Assembly: GCF_000725625.1 (NCBI RefSeq)
Contig: NZ_JOHS01000014.1
Location: forward strand, 1-64,000
Source of the DNA: Streptomyces sp. NRRL F-6676
GTDB taxonomy: Bacteria; Actinomycetota; Actinomycetes; Streptomycetales; Streptomycetaceae
DNA length: 64,000 nt
Reading direction: 5' to 3'
Shown one piece after another: positions 44,435 through 53,205 of this stretch. Numbering within the stretch: position 1 is the first letter of the stretch; each line of letters opens with the position of its first letter. The notes beneath the pieces are model-generated. The model was not told the DNA's origin. It saw nothing but the letters and a program-made list of their open reading frames with translations, and did not search any database. The translations under genes and the position numbers were made by a program.

Positions 44435-45171
44435 ACAGTCTCATCAAACTGGAACTGACCCGCGCCCTGCGCAACCGCAAGTTCCTGTTCTTCTCCGTCG
44501 TCTACCCGTCCGTGCTGTTCCTGCTCATCGCGGGCAGCGCCGACGACACCACCAAGGTCGACGGCACGGGACTGACCCTGCCGACGTACATGATGGTCTC
44601 GATGGCGTCCTTCGGCGCGCTCACCGCCGTCCTGATGGGCAACAGCGAACGCATAGCGAAGGAGCGGGAGAACGGCTGGGTGCGGCAACTGCGGCTGACC
44701 ACCCTGCCCGGGCGTGGCTACGTCCTGGCCAAGACCGCCGGTGCGGCCGTCGTCAGCCTGCCGTCCATCGTCGTCGTCTTCGCCGTCGCCGCCGTCGTGA
44801 AGAACGTGCGGCTGGACGCCTGGCAGTGGCTCGCGCTCACCAGCGCGATCTGGGCCGGCAGCCTCGTCTTCGCGGCGCTCGGCGTCGCCATCGGCTACCT
44901 CGCGAGCGGGGACGCGGTCCGCCCGATCACGATGATCGTCTACTTCGGCCTGTCCATACTCGGCGGCCTGTGGATGCCGACGACCACGTTCCCCCAGTGG
45001 TTGCAGGACATCGCCAAGTGGGTGCCCACCCACGCGTACGCTGCCCTGGGACAGGCGATCGAGCAGAGCCAGGCCCCGCACGCCAAGGACATCGTCGTCC
45101 TCGCCGTCTTCTTCGCCCTGTTCACCGGCGGTGCGGCCTGGCTGTACCGGAAGGACACGCTGAAGGCGTGA
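44431..45171 (+). CDS. ABC-2 type exporter permease
   Basis: 246 residues from a GTG overlapping the ATPase stop. About six membrane helices; IKLELTRALRNRKFLFFSVVYPSVLFLLI and GLWMPTTTFPQWLQDIAKWVPTH are characteristic of the DrrB/NodJ-like ABC-2 family. It works with the 43478 ATPase. Confidence 0.9.
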   Translation: MNSLIKLELTRALRNRKFLFFSVVYPSVLFLLIAGSADDTTKVDGTGLTLPTYMMVSMASFGALTAVLMGNSERIAKERENGWVRQLRLTTLPGRGYVLAKTAGAAVVSLPSIVVVFAVAAVVKNVRLDAWQWLALTSAIWAGSLVFAALGVAIGYLASGDAVRPITMIVYFGLSILGGLWMPTTTFPQWLQDIAKWVPTHAYAALGQAIEQSQAPHAKDIVVLAVFFALFTGGAAWLYRKDTLKA

Positions 45172-46481
45172 GCACGATGACGGACAACCCGCCGTACGAC
45201 GACGAGGCAGAGCCGGACCGCCTGGTGCGCATGGGGCAGTCGCCCCGCAACCGGCGCGAGCTGCTGCGCAAGGCCCTCTGGATCGGTATCTGGCTGGTCT
45301 TCCTCAACTCCCCGTTCGCGGACCTCTTCTCCGGCGGCCACAGCACCGCCGGGACGGTGGGCGGGTGGCTCGGGCTCGCCGTGTTCGTCGGCCTCTACCT
45401 GGCGCTGGTCTCCCGGAACATGGGAGGCAGACCGTTCCCCCGGTGGCTGGTCGGCGGCATCATCGTCGCCCTCGGCGCGCTGGCGGCCCTGCTGCCGCTC
45501 GCGCTCGGTCCGGACTGGGTCGGGCTGTTCGTCTATGTCTCCGTCGCCTGCGGGATGGCGCTTCCGCTGCGCACGGCGTACTGGGCGATCCCGGGGACGG
45601 CCGCGCTGATGGCGCTCGTCGTGGCATACGTGGACCGGGGCCAGCTCAGCGAGATGGTCCTGCTGACGCTGCTGATCGGGTTCGCGATGACCAGCGTCAG
45701 CCAGCTGGTGCGGACCACGATCGAGCTGCGCCGGGCCCGCGCCACGGTCGCCCAGCTCGCCGCGAACGAGGAGCGGCTGCGGCTCGCCCGCGACCTGCAC
45801 GACCTGCTCGGGCACTCGCTGTCCCTGATCACCCTCAAGAGCGAGCTGGCGGGCCGGATGCTGCCGGCCCACCCCGACAAGGCGGCCCAGCAGGTCGCCG
45901 ACATCGAGAGCGTCAGCCGGCAGGCGCTGGTCGATGTGCGCGAGGCGGTCAGCGGCTACCGGCGGCCCCGGCTGGCGGCGGAGCTCGCGGGCGCGCAGGT
46001 CGCGCTGGCGGCGGCGGGCGTCACCGCGGACCTGCCCGCCGAGCCCGGTCTCGACGGTGTCCCGGAGGAGAGCGAGTCGGCGCTGGCCTGGGCGCTGCGC
46101 GAGGCGGTCACCAACGTCGTACGGCACAGCGGGGCCCGGCGGTGCGTGGTCTCCCTGGTGCGGCGGCAGACGCTGGACGGGCCGGTGCTGGAGCTGTCCG
46201 TCGAGGACGACGGACCGGGCGGTGTCGCCGGCGCGGCCGGTGCGGCGTCCTCCGGCGGCGGGCACGGCAACGGGCTGACGGGGCTGACCGAACGGCTCCA
46301 GAAGGCGGGCGGTTCGCTGGAGGCGGGCCGGGTGGGCCGGTCGGGGCAGGCCGGTCCGGGGCAGGCGGGCAAGGCGGCCGGGCGCGGTTTCCGGCTGGTG
46401 GCCCGGGTGCCGGCGGGGGTCCTGGCGGACGCGGCCGGGGGAACCGGCGGGGCCGGGGACACCGTAGGATCCGGGGCATGA
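45168..46481 (+). CDS. DesK-type sensor histidine kinase
   Basis: 437 residues from the GTG at 45168 (overlapping the permease stop as GTGA); the ATG at 45177 is an alternative. About five membrane helices between residues 35 and 180 sense the membrane or a ligand. The HisKA_3 box is RLARDLHDLLGHSLSLITLK, with phosphorylated His at about 211. The ATPase domain has LREAVTNVVRHSGA (N box) and DDGPG and GHGNGLTGLTERL (G boxes). It probably controls the exporter genes through the downstream regulator. A Gly/Ala-rich insertion lies near 390-405. Confidence 0.93.
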   Translation: MSTMTDNPPYDDEAEPDRLVRMGQSPRNRRELLRKALWIGIWLVFLNSPFADLFSGGHSTAGTVGGWLGLAVFVGLYLALVSRNMGGRPFPRWLVGGIIVALGALAALLPLALGPDWVGLFVYVSVACGMALPLRTAYWAIPGTAALMALVVAYVDRGQLSEMVLLTLLIGFAMTSVSQLVRTTIELRRARATVAQLAANEERLRLARDLHDLLGHSLSLITLKSELAGRMLPAHPDKAAQQVADIESVSRQALVDVREAVSGYRRPRLAAELAGAQVALAAAGVTADLPAEPGLDGVPEESESALAWALREAVTNVVRHSGARRCVVSLVRRQTLDGPVLELSVEDDGPGGVAGAAGAASSGGGHGNGLTGLTERLQKAGGSLEAGRVGRSGQAGPGQAGKAAGRGFRLVARVPAGVLADAAGGTGGAGDTVGSGA

Positions 46482-47092
46482 GCCGCACGATCAAGGTCCT
46501 GCTGGCGGAGGACCAGTCCATGGTCCGCGAGGCGCTGGCCGCGCTGCTGGGGCTGGAGGAGGACATCGAGGTCGTCGCCCAGGTGGCGCGCGGTGACGAG
46601 GTGCTGGCGGCGGTGCGGGAGCACGCCGTGGACGTGGCGCTGCTGGACATCGAGATGCCGGGGGCCACCGGGATCGAGGCGGCGGCACGGGTGCACCGGG
46701 AGCTGCCGGGGGTCAAGCTGGTCGTCCTCACGACGTTCGGACGGCCCGGGTATCTGCGCAGCGCGATGGAGTCGGGCGCGGACGCGTTCCTGGTCAAGGA
46801 CGCGCCGGCGGCGCAGCTCGCGGAGGCGGTGCGCAAGGTGCTGGCGGGGGAGCGGGTGATCGACCCCACGCTCGCGGCGGCGGCCCTCGCGGAGGGCGCG
46901 AACCCGCTGACCGACCGGGAGCGGGAGGTGCTGCGGGCGGCGGCCGACGGGGCGACGAACGCGGAACTGGCGACGGCGCTGCACCTGTCCCAGGGGACGG
47001 TACGGAACTATCTCTCCACGGCCATCCAGAAATTGACCGCCCGCAACCGGACGGAGGCGGTCCGGATAGCCCGTGAGAAGGGCTGGCTGTAG
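46478..47092 (+). CDS. NarL/DesR-type response regulator
   Basis: 204 residues. The receiver domain has acidic residues E11, D12 and phosphoacceptor D57 (VALLDIEMPG), with the conserved Thr (VVLTTF) and Lys (FLVKDAPA). The C-terminal LuxR-type helix-turn-helix is LTDREREVLRAAADGATNAELA...LSQGTVRNYL. ATG overlaps the kinase stop. It probably binds the palindrome at 43405. Confidence 0.95.
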   Translation: MSRTIKVLLAEDQSMVREALAALLGLEEDIEVVAQVARGDEVLAAVREHAVDVALLDIEMPGATGIEAAARVHRELPGVKLVVLTTFGRPGYLRSAMESGADAFLVKDAPAAQLAEAVRKVLAGERVIDPTLAAAALAEGANPLTDREREVLRAAADGATNAELATALHLSQGTVRNYLSTAIQKLTARNRTEAVRIAREKGWL

Positions 47093-47147
47093 GCCGGGGG
47101 CGCCTAGTAGCTCGGGGGGTTGGCGGGTGCGGGTGCGTCGTGGCTTG

Positions 47148-47221
47148 TCGCGCAGTTCCCCGCGCCCCTAAAAGCCGGGGGGCGCCCCCTGCTTTCAAGG
47201 GGCGCGGGGAACTGCGCGAGC
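47148..47221. repeat. Complete module A as a long inverted repeat
   Basis: TCGCGCAGTTCCCCGCGCCC is mirrored by GGGCGCGGGGAACTGCGCGA across 74 bp, with a smaller GC hairpin inside. This is the most complete copy of module A and may terminate transcription from both sides between convergent genes. Confidence 0.85.
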
Positions 47222-47333
47222 AACCACACTTCGCCCGCACCCGCCAACGCACCGCACCCCCCGAGCTCATTCGCGCCCCTGCGCCCCTGCGCCCCGCGCC
47301 CCCGCGCCCTTCGGGCGCCGACGGGGGCGCGCC

Positions 47334-48203
47334 TCAGTTCAAGCGGGCCCTAGCCGCCCGCGCCTCCGCGCGGACGGCCCGGGCCGCGGGCCCGTCCATC
47401 ACCCGCACCACCTCCGCGTACGCCTCCAACTCCGCCGCCCCCGCGAGGAACTCCCCCCTGAGTACGAGCGTGCGCGCGTACTCGTAGCGCAGGCGGGCCG
47501 GATGCGACGGCAGGCACAGCGACAGCCGCAGCGCCCACAGGGCGACATCGGACCGCTCCGGCCGCGCCGCCGCCCACGCGCGGACGTTGTTCAGGACGCG
47601 GAGCACGATGTCCAGCGGATCCGCCGGCGTCAGCATCGCCGGATCGAGCACCGCCCCCGTCGCCCCGGCGACCAGCAGCTCCGCGTCGTCGCCGGTCAGC
47701 ACGTGCCCCCCGGCGAACGGATCCACCAGCACCTGCTCGGCGCCCGACCCGAACCCGACCACGAAGTGCCCCGGCAGCGCCACGCCGTACACCGGCGCGC
47801 CGGCCCGCCGGGCGACCTCCATCCAGAGCACCGACAGCAGGATCGGCAGCCCGCGCCGGCGTCGCAGCACCTCGTGCAGCAGGGACGACTCCAGCCGCTG
47901 GTAGTCGGCCGGTGCCCCGGCGAACCCGTGGCGCCCGCCGAGGAGTTCGGCCAGGGCCGTCGCCCAGGAGCGCGGCCCGCCGGGCCGGAACGGCAGTTGC
48001 CCGGCCAGCTCGTCGAGCCGGATCCCGACGGCGTCCATCCCGGCGTCGTCCAGCGTGCCGTCCGCCGCCGCGCCCACGAGCAGGCAGAGCGCGGCGAGGT
48101 CGGGCCGCTCGGCCCGGGCCTCCTCCGCGAACCGCCGCCGTACCTCCTCGCTCCGCTCCGGCCCCGGCGGAACCGGCCGCACCGTCGGCCACATGCCCGC
48201 CAC
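47334..48203 (-). CDS. SirB1-like transglutaminase-fold protein
   Basis: 289 residues from a GTG at 48203; the ATG three codons later is an alternative. Matches the SirB1_N/transglutaminase-like pattern: SLLHEVLRRRRGLPILLSVLWMEVARRAG, PVYGVALPGHFVVGF, and VLVDPFAGG. The Cys of true transglutaminases is replaced in this group, so it may be non-catalytic. The C-terminal half is alpha-helical and TPR-like. Two bp downstream of the acetyltransferase gene, so co-transcribed. Function unknown. Confidence 0.8.
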   Translation of the reverse strand: MAGMWPTVRPVPPGPERSEEVRRRFAEEARAERPDLAALCLLVGAAADGTLDDAGMDAVGIRLDELAGQLPFRPGGPRSWATALAELLGGRHGFAGAPADYQRLESSLLHEVLRRRRGLPILLSVLWMEVARRAGAPVYGVALPGHFVVGFGSGAEQVLVDPFAGGHVLTGDDAELLVAGATGAVLDPAMLTPADPLDIVLRVLNNVRAWAAARPERSDVALWALRLSLCLPSHPARLRYEYARTLVLRGEFLAGAAELEAYAEVVRVMDGPAARAVRAEARAARARLN

Positions 48204-48205
48204 GC

Positions 48206-49261
48206 TCAGCCGGCCCGGCCGGGGGCGCCGTCACCGGCGGGCTCCCGGAAGTGGTGGTACGAGTGGTGCGCGGCGAACCCGAGCCGCCGGTAGAGCGCGC
48301 GGGCACCGTCGTTGTCCGACTCCACCTGGAGCCAGGCCGCCGAGGCGCCCTCCTGGAGCGCGCGCCCGGCCAGCGCGGCCATCACCGCCGTGGCGAGCCC
48401 GCGCCGGCGCAGCGCGGGGTCGACCTCGACCGCCGCGAACCCGGCCCACCGCCCGTCCACGACGAGCCGCCCGATCGCGGCGGGCGTCGCGCCCCCCGCA
48501 CCGGAGTCACCGGCCCCGTCACCGGGAACCGTCGCGAACCACACCGACGGCCCGCTCCCGAGCACCCGCAGCGCGACCTCGTCGATCCCCTTGCGCTGGT
48601 AGCGCCGCAGCCATGCCCCGTCGGCCGTGCGGGACAGCAGGACGTCCTCGGGCGCCGTCGGCCCCGGCTCGCGGTCGACGAGCGGGGCGAGCGCGCCGGT
48701 CCACAGCTCGGCCGTCACCTCGCGCCGCCAGCCGCGTTCCGTCAGCTCGGCGCGCAGCGCCTCCTGTGTGCCCTCGCCGCCGGTCGCCGCCTGCACGTAC
48801 GCGGGCAGCCCACGCGCCGCGTACCAGCGCCGTACGGCCGCGAGCGTGTCGTCGAGCGGCAGCCCGGGGTCGCCGAGCGGCAACGCCGAGTTGGCCCGGC
48901 GGGTGAACCCGGAGGCCGCCCGCAGCTCCCACTCGCCGAGCCGCTCCCGCTCCACCGGCTGCCAGGCCCTCGCCGCGACCCGCGCCAGCTCCCCGTACGA
49001 CGCGGCGGGGCCCCGGCGACGCGCCCGGGCGGCCGGTACGACCTTGCCCGCGACCAGCGTCTGAGCCGCGATCCGGACGGTCTCGCCGTCCCGCCGTGTG
49101 ATCAGCAGCACACCGTCGTCCCATGATGTGAGAACGCCAACCGTGTCGGTGAACTTCTCACTCTCGGCGGCATGTTCGGTCCTGCGTCGCACCGAGACGC
49201 GTTTGCCCACGTCAGCGGCGGTGATGCGGACCTCGAGCCGCCCGCCCGCAGAGATTTCCAC
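48206..49261 (-). CDS. GNAT-family N-acetyltransferase with extra N-terminal domain
   Basis: 351 residues if it starts at the GTG at 49261, where related Streptomyces proteins (from memory) begin VEISAGGRLEVRI with AGGAGGG upstream; the ATG at 49291 is an alternative. The first about 80 residues form a small beta-rich domain (VGKRVSVRR, VGVLTSWDDGVLLI). The acetyl-CoA-binding motif is VDPALRRRGLATAVM and the C-terminal ALYRRLGF ends the GNAT fold. Substrate unknown. Divergent from the ferredoxin gene. Confidence 0.85.
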   Translation of the reverse strand: MEISAGGRLEVRITAADVGKRVSVRRRTEHAAESEKFTDTVGVLTSWDDGVLLITRRDGETVRIAAQTLVAGKVVPAARARRRGPAASYGELARVAARAWQPVERERLGEWELRAASGFTRRANSALPLGDPGLPLDDTLAAVRRWYAARGLPAYVQAATGGEGTQEALRAELTERGWRREVTAELWTGALAPLVDREPGPTAPEDVLLSRTADGAWLRRYQRKGIDEVALRVLGSGPSVWFATVPGDGAGDSGAGGATPAAIGRLVVDGRWAGFAAVEVDPALRRRGLATAVMAALAGRALQEGASAAWLQVESDNDGARALYRRLGFAAHHSYHHFREPAGDGAPGRAG

Positions 49262-49401
49262 AGGTCGGTCCACCCCTCCTGTTCGGATCATGCCCAGGAA
49301 CGGAGATACTAGGTGCGGGCATCGACGACGCCGCGCTCCCGCGCGCCAGGCGGCGGAGCCTGAGGAGGCCCGCCAGCGCCCAATCGAGGAGGAACGACAG
49401 C

Positions 49402-49722
49402 GTGACCTACGTCATCGCAGAGCCTTGTGTCGACGTCAAGGACAAGGCGTGCATCGAGGAGTGCCCGGTCGACTGCATCTACGAGGGCAAACGGTCCTTG
49501 TACATCCACCCGGACGAATGCGTCGACTGTGGAGCCTGTGAACCGGTCTGCCCGGTCGAGGCGATCTTCTACGAGGACGACACTCCGGAGGAGTGGAAGG
49601 ACTACTACAAGGCGAACGTCGAGTTCTTCGACGAGCTCGGCTCGCCCGGCGGGGCCAGCAAGCTGGGTCTGATCGAGCGCGACCACCCGTTCGTCGCGGC
49701 GCTGCCCCCGATGAACCAGTAG
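49402..49722 (+). CDS. fdxA: 7Fe ferredoxin (3Fe-4S / 4Fe-4S)
   Basis: 106 residues from a GTG preceded by GAGGAGG. C9, C17 and C50 should bind the [3Fe-4S] cluster, and C21, C40, C43 and C46 the [4Fe-4S] cluster; C25 is extra, as in other FdxA proteins. The C-terminal extension (about 60-106) is typical of the actinobacterial type. A soluble electron carrier. A hairpin follows before dapC. Confidence 0.95.
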   Translation: MTYVIAEPCVDVKDKACIEECPVDCIYEGKRSLYIHPDECVDCGACEPVCPVEAIFYEDDTPEEWKDYYKANVEFFDELGSPGGASKLGLIERDHPFVAALPPMNQ

Positions 49723-49779
49723 CCGTCGCAGGCACAACGCGTCGCGGCACGCACGCACCATCCGCGGGCGTGCCGCCCC

Positions 49780-49814
49780 GGTCCCGTACGGCGCCCGCCG
49801 CGCCGTGCGGGACC
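49780..49814 (+). terminator. Stem-loop between ferredoxin gene and dapC
   Basis: GGTCCCGTACGGC (49780-49792) pairs with GCCGTGCGGGACC (49802-49814) with one mismatch. It may terminate or attenuate before dapC, whose start lies 53 bp further on. Confidence 0.65.
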
Positions 49815-49867
49815 GAGGCGTTCGGGGCCCCGCCCCGAGCAGGCAGAGAAGAAAGAGAGCCGATCCC

Positions 49868-51013
49868 GTGTCCGCAGCCTCCGGCCCCCCTCCCGCCGCC
49901 CGCCACCGCCCTTCCGCGGAGTCGCTTCGCGACCGCCTTCCCGCCTTCCCCTGGGACAAGCTCGCGCCGTACAAGGCGACGGCCGCCGCGCACCCGGACG
50001 GGATCGTCGACCTGTCCGTCGGCACCCCGGTGGACCCGGTTCCCGACCTGATCCAGAAGGCGCTGGTCGCCGCGGCCGACTCGCCGGGCTACCCGACGGT
50101 CTGGGGTACGCCCGCGCTGCGTGACGCGATCATCGGCTGGGCGGAGCGCCGGCTCGGCGGCCGGGACCTGACCGACCGCCATGTGCTGCCGGTCGTCGGC
50201 TCCAAGGAACTGGTGGCCTGGCTGCCGACCCAGCTGGGCCTCGGCCCCGGCGACACGGTCGCCTACCCGCGCCTGGCGTACCCCACGTACGAGGTCGGCG
50301 CCCGGCTGGCCCGCGCCGACCACGTGGCGTACGACGACCCCACCGAGCTGGACCCGGCCGGTCTGAAGCTGTTGTGGCTCAACTCCCCGTCGAACCCGAC
50401 GGGGCGGGTGCTGGCCAAGGAGGAGCTGGCCCGGATCGTGGCCTGGGCCCGGGAGCACGGTGTGCTCGTCGTCTCCGACGAGTGCTACCTGGAGCTGGGC
50501 TGGGAGGCCGACCCGGTCTCGGTCCTGCACCCGGACGTGTGCGGCGGCTCCTACGACGGCATCGTCGCCGTCCACTCCCTGTCCAAGCGGTCCAACCTGG
50601 CCGGCTACCGCGCGGCGTTCCTCGTCGGCGACCCGGCGGTGCTCGGACCGCTGCTGGAGATCCGCAAGCACGGCGGCATGATGACCCCGGCACCGACACA
50701 GGCCGCGGTGGTCGCCGCGCTCTCCGACGACGCGCATGTGCGCGAGCAGCGGGAGCGGTACGCGGCACGGCGCACGGCGCTGCGCGGGGCGCTCCTCGCG
50801 CACGGCTTCCGGATCGAGCACAGCGAGGCGAGCCTGTACCTGTGGGCGACGCGCGACGAGTCCTGCTGGGACACGGTCGGCCACCTCGCCGGCCTGGGCA
50901 TCCTCGTCGCCCCCGGCGACTTCTACGGCCCCGCCGGCGCCCAGTTCGTCCGCGTGGCCCTGACCGCCACGGACAACCGCGTCACCGCCGCGGTCGCCCG
51001 CCTGCGCGGCTGA
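49868..51013 (+). CDS. dapC: Succinyldiaminopimelate transaminase
   Basis: 381 residues from the GTG at 49868. A fold-type I PLP aminotransferase: GVGSKE-like ligand loop VVGSKELVAWLP, NSPSNPTG, DECYLELGW and the PLP lysine in SLSKRSNLAGYR. In actinobacteria the gene next to the 7Fe ferredoxin is dapC, making N-succinyl-LL-diaminopimelate for lysine and peptidoglycan; dapE, which removes the succinyl group, is 4 kb downstream at 54926. Confidence 0.9.
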   Translation: MSAASGPPPAARHRPSAESLRDRLPAFPWDKLAPYKATAAAHPDGIVDLSVGTPVDPVPDLIQKALVAAADSPGYPTVWGTPALRDAIIGWAERRLGGRDLTDRHVLPVVGSKELVAWLPTQLGLGPGDTVAYPRLAYPTYEVGARLARADHVAYDDPTELDPAGLKLLWLNSPSNPTGRVLAKEELARIVAWAREHGVLVVSDECYLELGWEADPVSVLHPDVCGGSYDGIVAVHSLSKRSNLAGYRAAFLVGDPAVLGPLLEIRKHGGMMTPAPTQAAVVAALSDDAHVREQRERYAARRTALRGALLAHGFRIEHSEASLYLWATRDESCWDTVGHLAGLGILVAPGDFYGPAGAQFVRVALTATDNRVTAAVARLRG

Positions 51014-51050
51014 CGGGGAGCGGCCGCCGGCCGCGGGGCCGCGGGTGCCC

Positions 51051-51614
51051 TCACCCGCCGTCGGCGAGGCGCTGGATGGTGGCGCCCAGCCAGGCCTCCA
51101 GCTCGGCGGGGTCGCCGAGCGCGGAGCGCAGGACCCGGCGGCGGGTCGAGACGCCGAGCACGAACGCGTCGATCGCCGCCGCCCGGTCGCGGGCCTCGGC
51201 CTCGTCCAGGCCGCTCGCGTGCAAGTACCGGTGCAGCGGCTCCAGCGACTGGGCGTCGAGAAACGCGGCCAGCGCCTCCGCCGCCTCCGGGCGCTCGCCG
51301 GACGCGCGCTGCAACACGAGCAGCGGATCCTCGCCGGGCGCCCCGGACCAGCGCCGTACGATGCTCGCCGCGAGGCGCGCTCCGAGCGTGGAACGGTCCC
51401 CGTCGAAGGAGTCCGAGACCGGGATCTCCACCCGCGTCGCCGCCAGGAACAGGCCCTCCTTGCCGCCGAAATAGCGCGTGATCAGGTTGGGCGACACCCC
51501 CGCCGCGTCGGCGACGCCCTTCACCGCGACCGCGCCGTATCCGTGCCGGGCGAACTGACGCCGGGCGTGCTCCAGAATCCGCTGCTTGGTGGCGGCCGCG
51601 TCACGAGAACTCAT
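51051..51614 (-). CDS. TetR-family transcriptional regulator
   Basis: 187 residues from the ATG at 51614. The helix-turn-helix VKGVADAAGVSPNLITRYFG is clear, followed by a helical ligand-binding domain (about 60-187). No ribosome site precedes the ATG. It is divergent from an epoxide hydrolase gene with palindromic operators between them, which it most likely binds. Confidence 0.9.
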   Translation of the reverse strand: MSSRDAAATKQRILEHARRQFARHGYGAVAVKGVADAAGVSPNLITRYFGGKEGLFLAATRVEIPVSDSFDGDRSTLGARLAASIVRRWSGAPGEDPLLVLQRASGERPEAAEALAAFLDAQSLEPLHRYLHASGLDEAEARDRAAAIDAFVLGVSTRRRVLRSALGDPAELEAWLGATIQRLADGG

Positions 51615-51625
51615 GGGGACGACCA

Positions 51626-51663
51626 TACACACGATGTGTACGGCGATACACAATGATGTGTAT
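51626..51663. promoter_or_regulatory. Two TetR operators between regulator and epoxide hydrolase
   Basis: TACACA-CGA-TGTGTA (51626-51640) and ATACACA-ATGA-TGTGTAT (51646-51663) are both perfect palindromes sharing TACACA half-sites. A further half-site, GTACACAT, runs into the hydrolase ATG at 51674. The whole 59-bp gap is operator, so binding must silence both genes. Confidence 0.85.
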
Positions 51664-51673
51664 GGTCGTACAC

Positions 51674-52714
51674 ATGATCGACGAACTGCGAGAGCGCCTC
51701 CGGCGGACGCGACGCGTGGGAACCCCGTGGAGCGCGGACGCGACGCGCGGCCTCACCGGCTCCCGCCTCGACGCCCTGCTCGACCACTGGGCGAACGGCT
51801 ACGACTGGACCGTGCACGAGCGCCGCATCGACGCGCTCCCCTGGGAGACGGTGCGGACCGGCGACACGGAGCTGCGCCTGATCCACCAGCGGTCCGCCGA
51901 CCCCGGCGCCCCGGTCGTCGTTCTGCTGCACGGCTGGCCGGACTCGGTGCTGCGGTTCGAACGCCTCCTGCCGCTGCTCACCGACCTGCACGTGGTGGTG
52001 CCCGCGCTGCCGGGCTTCCCCTTCGCGCCCCCGCTCACCACGCCCGGCATGTCGGCGAACCGGATCGCCGGAGTCGTCGCGGACGCGCTCGCACAGCTCG
52101 GTCACCCGCGTTACACCGTCTCCGGCGGCGACGTGGGCGGCACCGTCGCCGAACTCCTCGCCGCCGCACACCCGGACCGGGTGACGGCTCTGCACCTGAC
52201 GAACGTCGCCCCGCAGCACGCCTTCACGGCGGACCCGGCGCGGCTCGCGCCCGACGCGGCGGCCTACCTGGAACGGGCGGCGCGGTGGCTCCGGACCGAG
52301 GGCGGGTACATCGCGGAGCAGTCCACGCGGCCGAACACCCTCGCCGTCGCCCTCGGCGACTCGCCCGCCGGACTCGCGGCATGGCTCGTCGAGAAGCTGG
52401 AGTCCTGGTCCGACGCGTCGGCCTTCACCCCCGACGAGCTGCTCACCTGGGTCACCGCCTACTGGGTCACCGGCACCATCGGTACGTCCTTCGCCACCTA
52501 CACCGAACCGGCCGAGCTCCCCGCACGCATCGGCACGCCCACCGTTCTCTCCGTGTTCCCGCACGACACCAAGCCCGAGCCGCGCAGCTACGCCGAGGCG
52601 TTCCTGAACGTGCGCGCCTATGTGGAACACCGCGCCGGCGGCCACTTCGCGGCCTGGGAACAGCCGGAGGCCTACGCCGCCGACCTGCGCCGCGCGGTCG
52701 CGCTGGACGGCTGA
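51674..52714 (+). CDS. Epoxide hydrolase-like alpha/beta hydrolase
   Basis: 346 residues from the ATG at 51674 (MIDELRERLRRTR); ATGs at 51653 and 51656 are upstream alternatives within operator DNA. The N-terminal region is the epoxide-hydrolase type. HGWPDS holds the oxyanion-hole/HGxP motif, the nucleophile Asp is in GGDVGG, and the catalytic His in GGHFAAWE. It should open epoxide rings or hydrolyse a related substrate. Probably induced by the ligand of the divergent TetR. Confidence 0.87.
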   Translation: MIDELRERLRRTRRVGTPWSADATRGLTGSRLDALLDHWANGYDWTVHERRIDALPWETVRTGDTELRLIHQRSADPGAPVVVLLHGWPDSVLRFERLLPLLTDLHVVVPALPGFPFAPPLTTPGMSANRIAGVVADALAQLGHPRYTVSGGDVGGTVAELLAAAHPDRVTALHLTNVAPQHAFTADPARLAPDAAAYLERAARWLRTEGGYIAEQSTRPNTLAVALGDSPAGLAAWLVEKLESWSDASAFTPDELLTWVTAYWVTGTIGTSFATYTEPAELPARIGTPTVLSVFPHDTKPEPRSYAEAFLNVRAYVEHRAGGHFAAWEQPEAYAADLRRAVALDG

Positions 52715-52743
52715 ACCGACAGGCGGCCGCGCGCACGGAGAAA

Positions 52744-52766
52744 CCCCCGGGTCCGGGACCCGGGGG
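52744..52766. terminator. Bidirectional terminator
   Basis: CCCCCGGGTCC and GGACCCGGGGG are perfect arms between the convergent epoxide hydrolase and secreted protein genes. Confidence 0.8.
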
Positions 52767-52788
52767 CTTCGTGCGGTGCGAGGCGGTG

Positions 52789-53205
52789 TCAGTGGAGCGG
52801 CAGGCCGTCGACCGGGAGGCCGCCGGCCGGGGCCGCCTTCGTGGCGGACGACGCCACGTCGCCCAGCGCGCCGCCGGCCTGGCCCGCGGCCTCGCCCGCG
52901 GTCTTCTGCGCCACCGGGACCGCCGTCTTGACGACCTTGCCACCGGCCTTGCCCGCGGCCGGCACCGCCTTCTTGACCGTCTTGCCGCCCGTGTCACCCG
53001 CCATGCCGGTGACGTGCTGGGCGGTGGCGTCGACGTTGTTGGCGACGTGCGCACCGTCCAGCGCGGTCACACCACCGAGGTCGGGCGTGGCGGGCAGGGC
53101 CGTCGTCGCCGCGCTGGCGGAACCGGCCGCACCGACCACGGGCGCCGCTCCGGCTGCGACGATCAGCGCGGCACGGGCGATCCGACGGGTCAGGGGGAGG
53201 GACAT
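52789..53205 (-). CDS. Secreted Ala/Gly/Lys-rich protein
   Basis: 138 residues. The ATG at 53205 follows AAGGAG. Signal peptide with twin arginine-like RRIARAALIVAAGAAPV and likely cleavage after ASA (about residue 32). The mature part is low-complexity: repeated GKxVKKAVPAAGKAGGKVVK-like segments of 13-15 residues, no cysteines. No recognised domain. A structural or wall-associated role is possible but unsupported. Confidence 0.7.
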   Translation of the reverse strand: MSLPLTRRIARAALIVAAGAAPVVGAAGSASAATTALPATPDLGGVTALDGAHVANNVDATAQHVTGMAGDTGGKTVKKAVPAAGKAGGKVVKTAVPVAQKTAGEAAGQAGGALGDVASSATKAAPAGGLPVDGLPLH

